7,094 nt of DNA, taken from positions 1 to 7,094 of the forward strand of contig CAMNIH010000089.1 in the NCBI GenBank assembly GCA_946540365.1, written 5' to 3'. How positions within the stretch are numbered: position 1 is the stretch's first letter; every line of letters begins with the position of its first letter. This document shows, piece after piece, positions 5,996 to 7,094 of the stretch. Made by a program: the position numbers and the translations under genes. Under the pieces are notes generated by a model, which was given only the letters and a program-made list of their open reading frames with translations, was not told the origin of the DNA and ran no database searches. The stretch is from an uncultured Bacteroidales bacterium (GTDB taxonomy: Bacteria > Bacteroidota > Bacteroidia > Bacteroidales > P3).

Positions 5996-6040
5996 CCCCC
6001 CGTCACCAGCGTTATCATACAGCAACAGCCCCCGTCACCA
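5982..6040 (+). repeat. Imperfect 26-27-bp direct duplication spanning the argB stop codon
   Basis: Copy 1 (5982-6008) covers the last codons and TAG stop of argB, and copy 2 (6015-6040) lies in the spacer before the sigma gene. Both start TCATACA and end GTCACCA with a C-rich core. By hand they differ at four positions and one C. The second copy looks like a duplicated argB tail that has drifted. Confidence 0.7.
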
Positions 6041-6059
6041 CCCACGTCAAGCAACGACA

Positions 6060-6563
6060 GTGAAAGAACTGAGCTTCCAGCACGACATACTGCCCCTCAA
6101 GGACGAACTCTACCGTCTGGCCCTCCGCATCACCCAGAACCCTGCGGAGGCCGAGGACGTCGTGCAGGAAACACTCATCAAGGTATGGCGCCGGCGCGAC
6201 ACGTGGGCCGACATCCAGAACATCGAGGCCTTCTGCCTCACCACCTGCCGCAACCTCGCACTCGACAAGCAGCGCCATCTCGACAACCACGCCGTGGCCC
6301 TCGACGACGCCCACGACCCCATAGACCCCACCGCCTCGTCAAACCCAGAGCAGCACGCCATACAGCGCAACCGCGTAGAGCTGGTACGACGCATCATAGG
6401 CGCACTGCCCGAAAAGCAGCGCACCTGCATACAGCTACGTGACATAGAAGGGAAAAGCTACCGCGACATAGCCGACATACTCGGCATCACCGAACAGCAG
6501 GTCAAGGTCAACATCTTCCGCGCCCGACAGGCCGTGCGCGACCGCTTCCTGCAGCTCGACTGA
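6060..6563 (+). CDS. ECF-type RNA polymerase sigma-70 factor
   Basis: A 167-residue group 4 sigma factor. Region 2 occupies about residues 12-77, with the DAxDvvQ-like stretch AEAEDVVQETLIKVWRRRD at 29-47 and the promoter-melting part near 50-70. Region 4 occupies about 105-162, with ALPEKQRTCIQLRDIEG and a helix-turn-helix around 133-155 (SYRDIADILGITEQQVKVNI). There is no region 1 or 3, as expected. The start is a GTG; the resulting N terminus MKELSFQHDILPLKDELYRLALRIT (first half shown as seen, residues 1-25) fits the Bacteroidales family well, so the GTG is preferred over any internal start. No promoter was found in the 64-bp spacer, so it is likely expressed from the argB promoter. Its target promoters are unknown. 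The anti-sigma-like gene at 4617-5093 is the probable partner, though it is not adjacent. Confidence 0.93.
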   Translation: MKELSFQHDILPLKDELYRLALRITQNPAEAEDVVQETLIKVWRRRDTWADIQNIEAFCLTTCRNLALDKQRHLDNHAVALDDAHDPIDPTASSNPEQHAIQRNRVELVRRIIGALPEKQRTCIQLRDIEGKSYRDIADILGITEQQVKVNIFRARQAVRDRFLQLD

Positions 6564-6593
6564 CCGCCAGCGCCACGCGCCTCTCTCCCCCCT

Positions 6594-6640
6594 GGGTTCA
6601 CTTTGCGTTCACTTTGGGTTCACTTTGCGCTCACTCTATT
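6594..6640. repeat. 11-bp tandem repeat between the sigma gene and speA
   Basis: TTCACTTTGCG (6597-6607), TTCACTTTGGG (6608-6618) and TTCACTTTGCG (6619-6629) are followed by a decayed fourth unit CTCACTCTATT (6630-6640). GGG precedes the first unit, so the array can also be read as a 22-bp unit present twice. It begins about 30 bp after the sigma stop codon, between convergent genes. Confidence 0.85.
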
Positions 6641-6696
6641 TTATGCAGACAGAGTGTAGGCAGCGTTTACGTAAAATGCCGGCAGAGGGGCGCTGC
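6632..6696. terminator. Possible convergent terminator structures after the sigma gene and speA
   Basis: CACTCT (6632-6637) pairs with AGAGTG (6651-6656) around a TATTTTATG-containing loop. GCAGCG (6660-6665) pairs with CGCTGC (6691-6696) around a loop that holds the perfect palindrome TTTACGTAAA (6666-6675). Neither stem is followed by a clear U tract. The position just past both stop codons supports termination more than the structures do. Confidence 0.35.
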
Positions 6697-6703
6697 TCCT
6701 GCT

Positions 6704-7094
6704 TTACTCCAGGTACGTATATCCGTAGAGGCCCGAGCGGTAGTTCGAGAGGAACTCCTTGCCCTCCTCCAGCGTTATCCTGCCCTGCTTGACGCTCTTG
6801 GCCACCCATATCTCCAGCTGGCGGACGAGCTTCTTCGGGTCGTACTGTACGTAGTCGAGCACCTCGGCCACGGTCTCGCCGTCAATGACTTGGTCAATGT
6901 GGTAGTGCCCGTCCTTCACCGAGATGTGCACTGCCGTGGTGTCGCCGAAGAGGTTGTGCATGTCGCCCAGGATTTCCTGGTATGCGCCGACGAGGAAGAC
7001 GCCGAGGTAATACTTGTCGTTCTTGCGCAGCGGGTGTACAGGTAGGGCGTGCGAGTTGTGGCGGTTGGTGACAAACTGTGCTATCTTGCCGTCC
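6704..7094 (-). CDS. speA: Biosynthetic arginine decarboxylase, C-terminal 129 residues, runs off the right edge
   Basis: Decarboxylates arginine to agmatine, the first step of the agmatine route to putrescine and spermidine. It is a PLP enzyme of the fold-III family. The visible part, read from 7094 down to the TAA at 6706-6704, begins with DGKIAQFVTNRHNSHALPVH, continues with YYLGVFLVGAYQEILGDMHN and LFGDTTAVH, and ends GLYGYTYLE. The GAYQEILGDMHNLFGD block is characteristic of the SpeA family, where it helps bind PLP and substrate. The C-terminal helical part (KKLVRQLEIWVAKSVKQGRI) also fits. The start, the PLP lysine and most of the barrel are outside the window, so integrity cannot be judged. 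It converges on the sigma gene with a 140-bp gap. An ATG at 6961 is an internal Met, not the start. Confidence 0.95.
   Translation of the reverse strand, partial: DGKIAQFVTNRHNSHALPVHPLRKNDKYYLGVFLVGAYQEILGDMHNLFGDTTAVHISVKDGHYHIDQVIDGETVAEVLDYVQYDPKKLVRQLEIWVAKSVKQGRITLEEGKEFLSNYRSGLYGYTYLE

Noticed and set aside
6594..6640. CRISPR array
   Set aside because: The repeats are 11 bp and directly adjacent with no unique spacers, and no cas gene is present.
6614..7045. 143-codon open frame on the plus strand opposite speA
   Set aside because: Minus-strand translation gives a clear arginine decarboxylase C terminus, so the plus-strand frame is a shadow.
1..7094. Mobile element, phage genes, toxin-antitoxin or defence system
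   Set aside because: No transposase, integrase, terminal inverted repeat, restriction enzyme or toxin family is recognisable; all larger ORFs are explained by housekeeping families. The CPBP protease family is sometimes called Abi, but that name does not make this a phage-abortive gene.

Overview
This window looks like a piece of a GC-rich Bacteroidota chromosome, most likely from the Prevotella-like Bacteroidales. Three observations support this. Several promoters match the Bacteroidota pattern TTTG-N20-TAnnTTTG. Shine-Dalgarno sites are essentially absent. The protein families (PMCA-type calcium ATPase, a short anti-sigma-like protein, an ECF sigma factor, and argB next to speA) match what I recall from that group. 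The identification rests on recalled family resemblance, not on a database search.

Layout from left to right. (1) The 5' part of a CAU-anticodon tRNA runs off the left edge on the minus strand. A short divergent promoter region (about 45-136) separates it from the next gene. (2) A plus-strand operon (137-4440) carries a PMCA-type calcium P-ATPase, ribF (riboflavin kinase/FAD synthetase) and a CPBP (CAAX-type) membrane protease. The first junction is filled with a heptamer repeat and the second is a 4-bp ATGA overlap. A 12-bp stem-loop at 4471-4510 probably ends transcription. (3) A minus-strand gene encodes a single-pass anti-sigma-like protein (4617-5093). It is transcribed divergently from argB (5219-5995), which is followed by an ECF sigma factor (6060-6563). 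(4) The 3' end of speA (arginine decarboxylase, minus strand) converges on the sigma gene and runs off the right edge.

Functionally the window holds housekeeping genes: ion export, flavin cofactor synthesis, arginine biosynthesis (argB), arginine decarboxylation to agmatine for polyamines (speA), and one probable sigma/anti-sigma pair. I see no mobile element, CRISPR array, defence island or other clearly new multi-gene system.

The unusual material is smaller in scale. There is a low-complexity insert with an internal 54-bp-period duplication in the actuator domain of the ATPase. Five tandem heptamers form the ATPase/ribF junction, where the two ORFs lie in the same frame separated by one TGA. 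A 26-27-bp duplication spans the argB stop codon. An 11-bp tandem repeat sits between the sigma gene and speA. The presumed sigma/anti-sigma pair is split by argB. Isoleucine AUA codons are frequent for a GC-rich genome.
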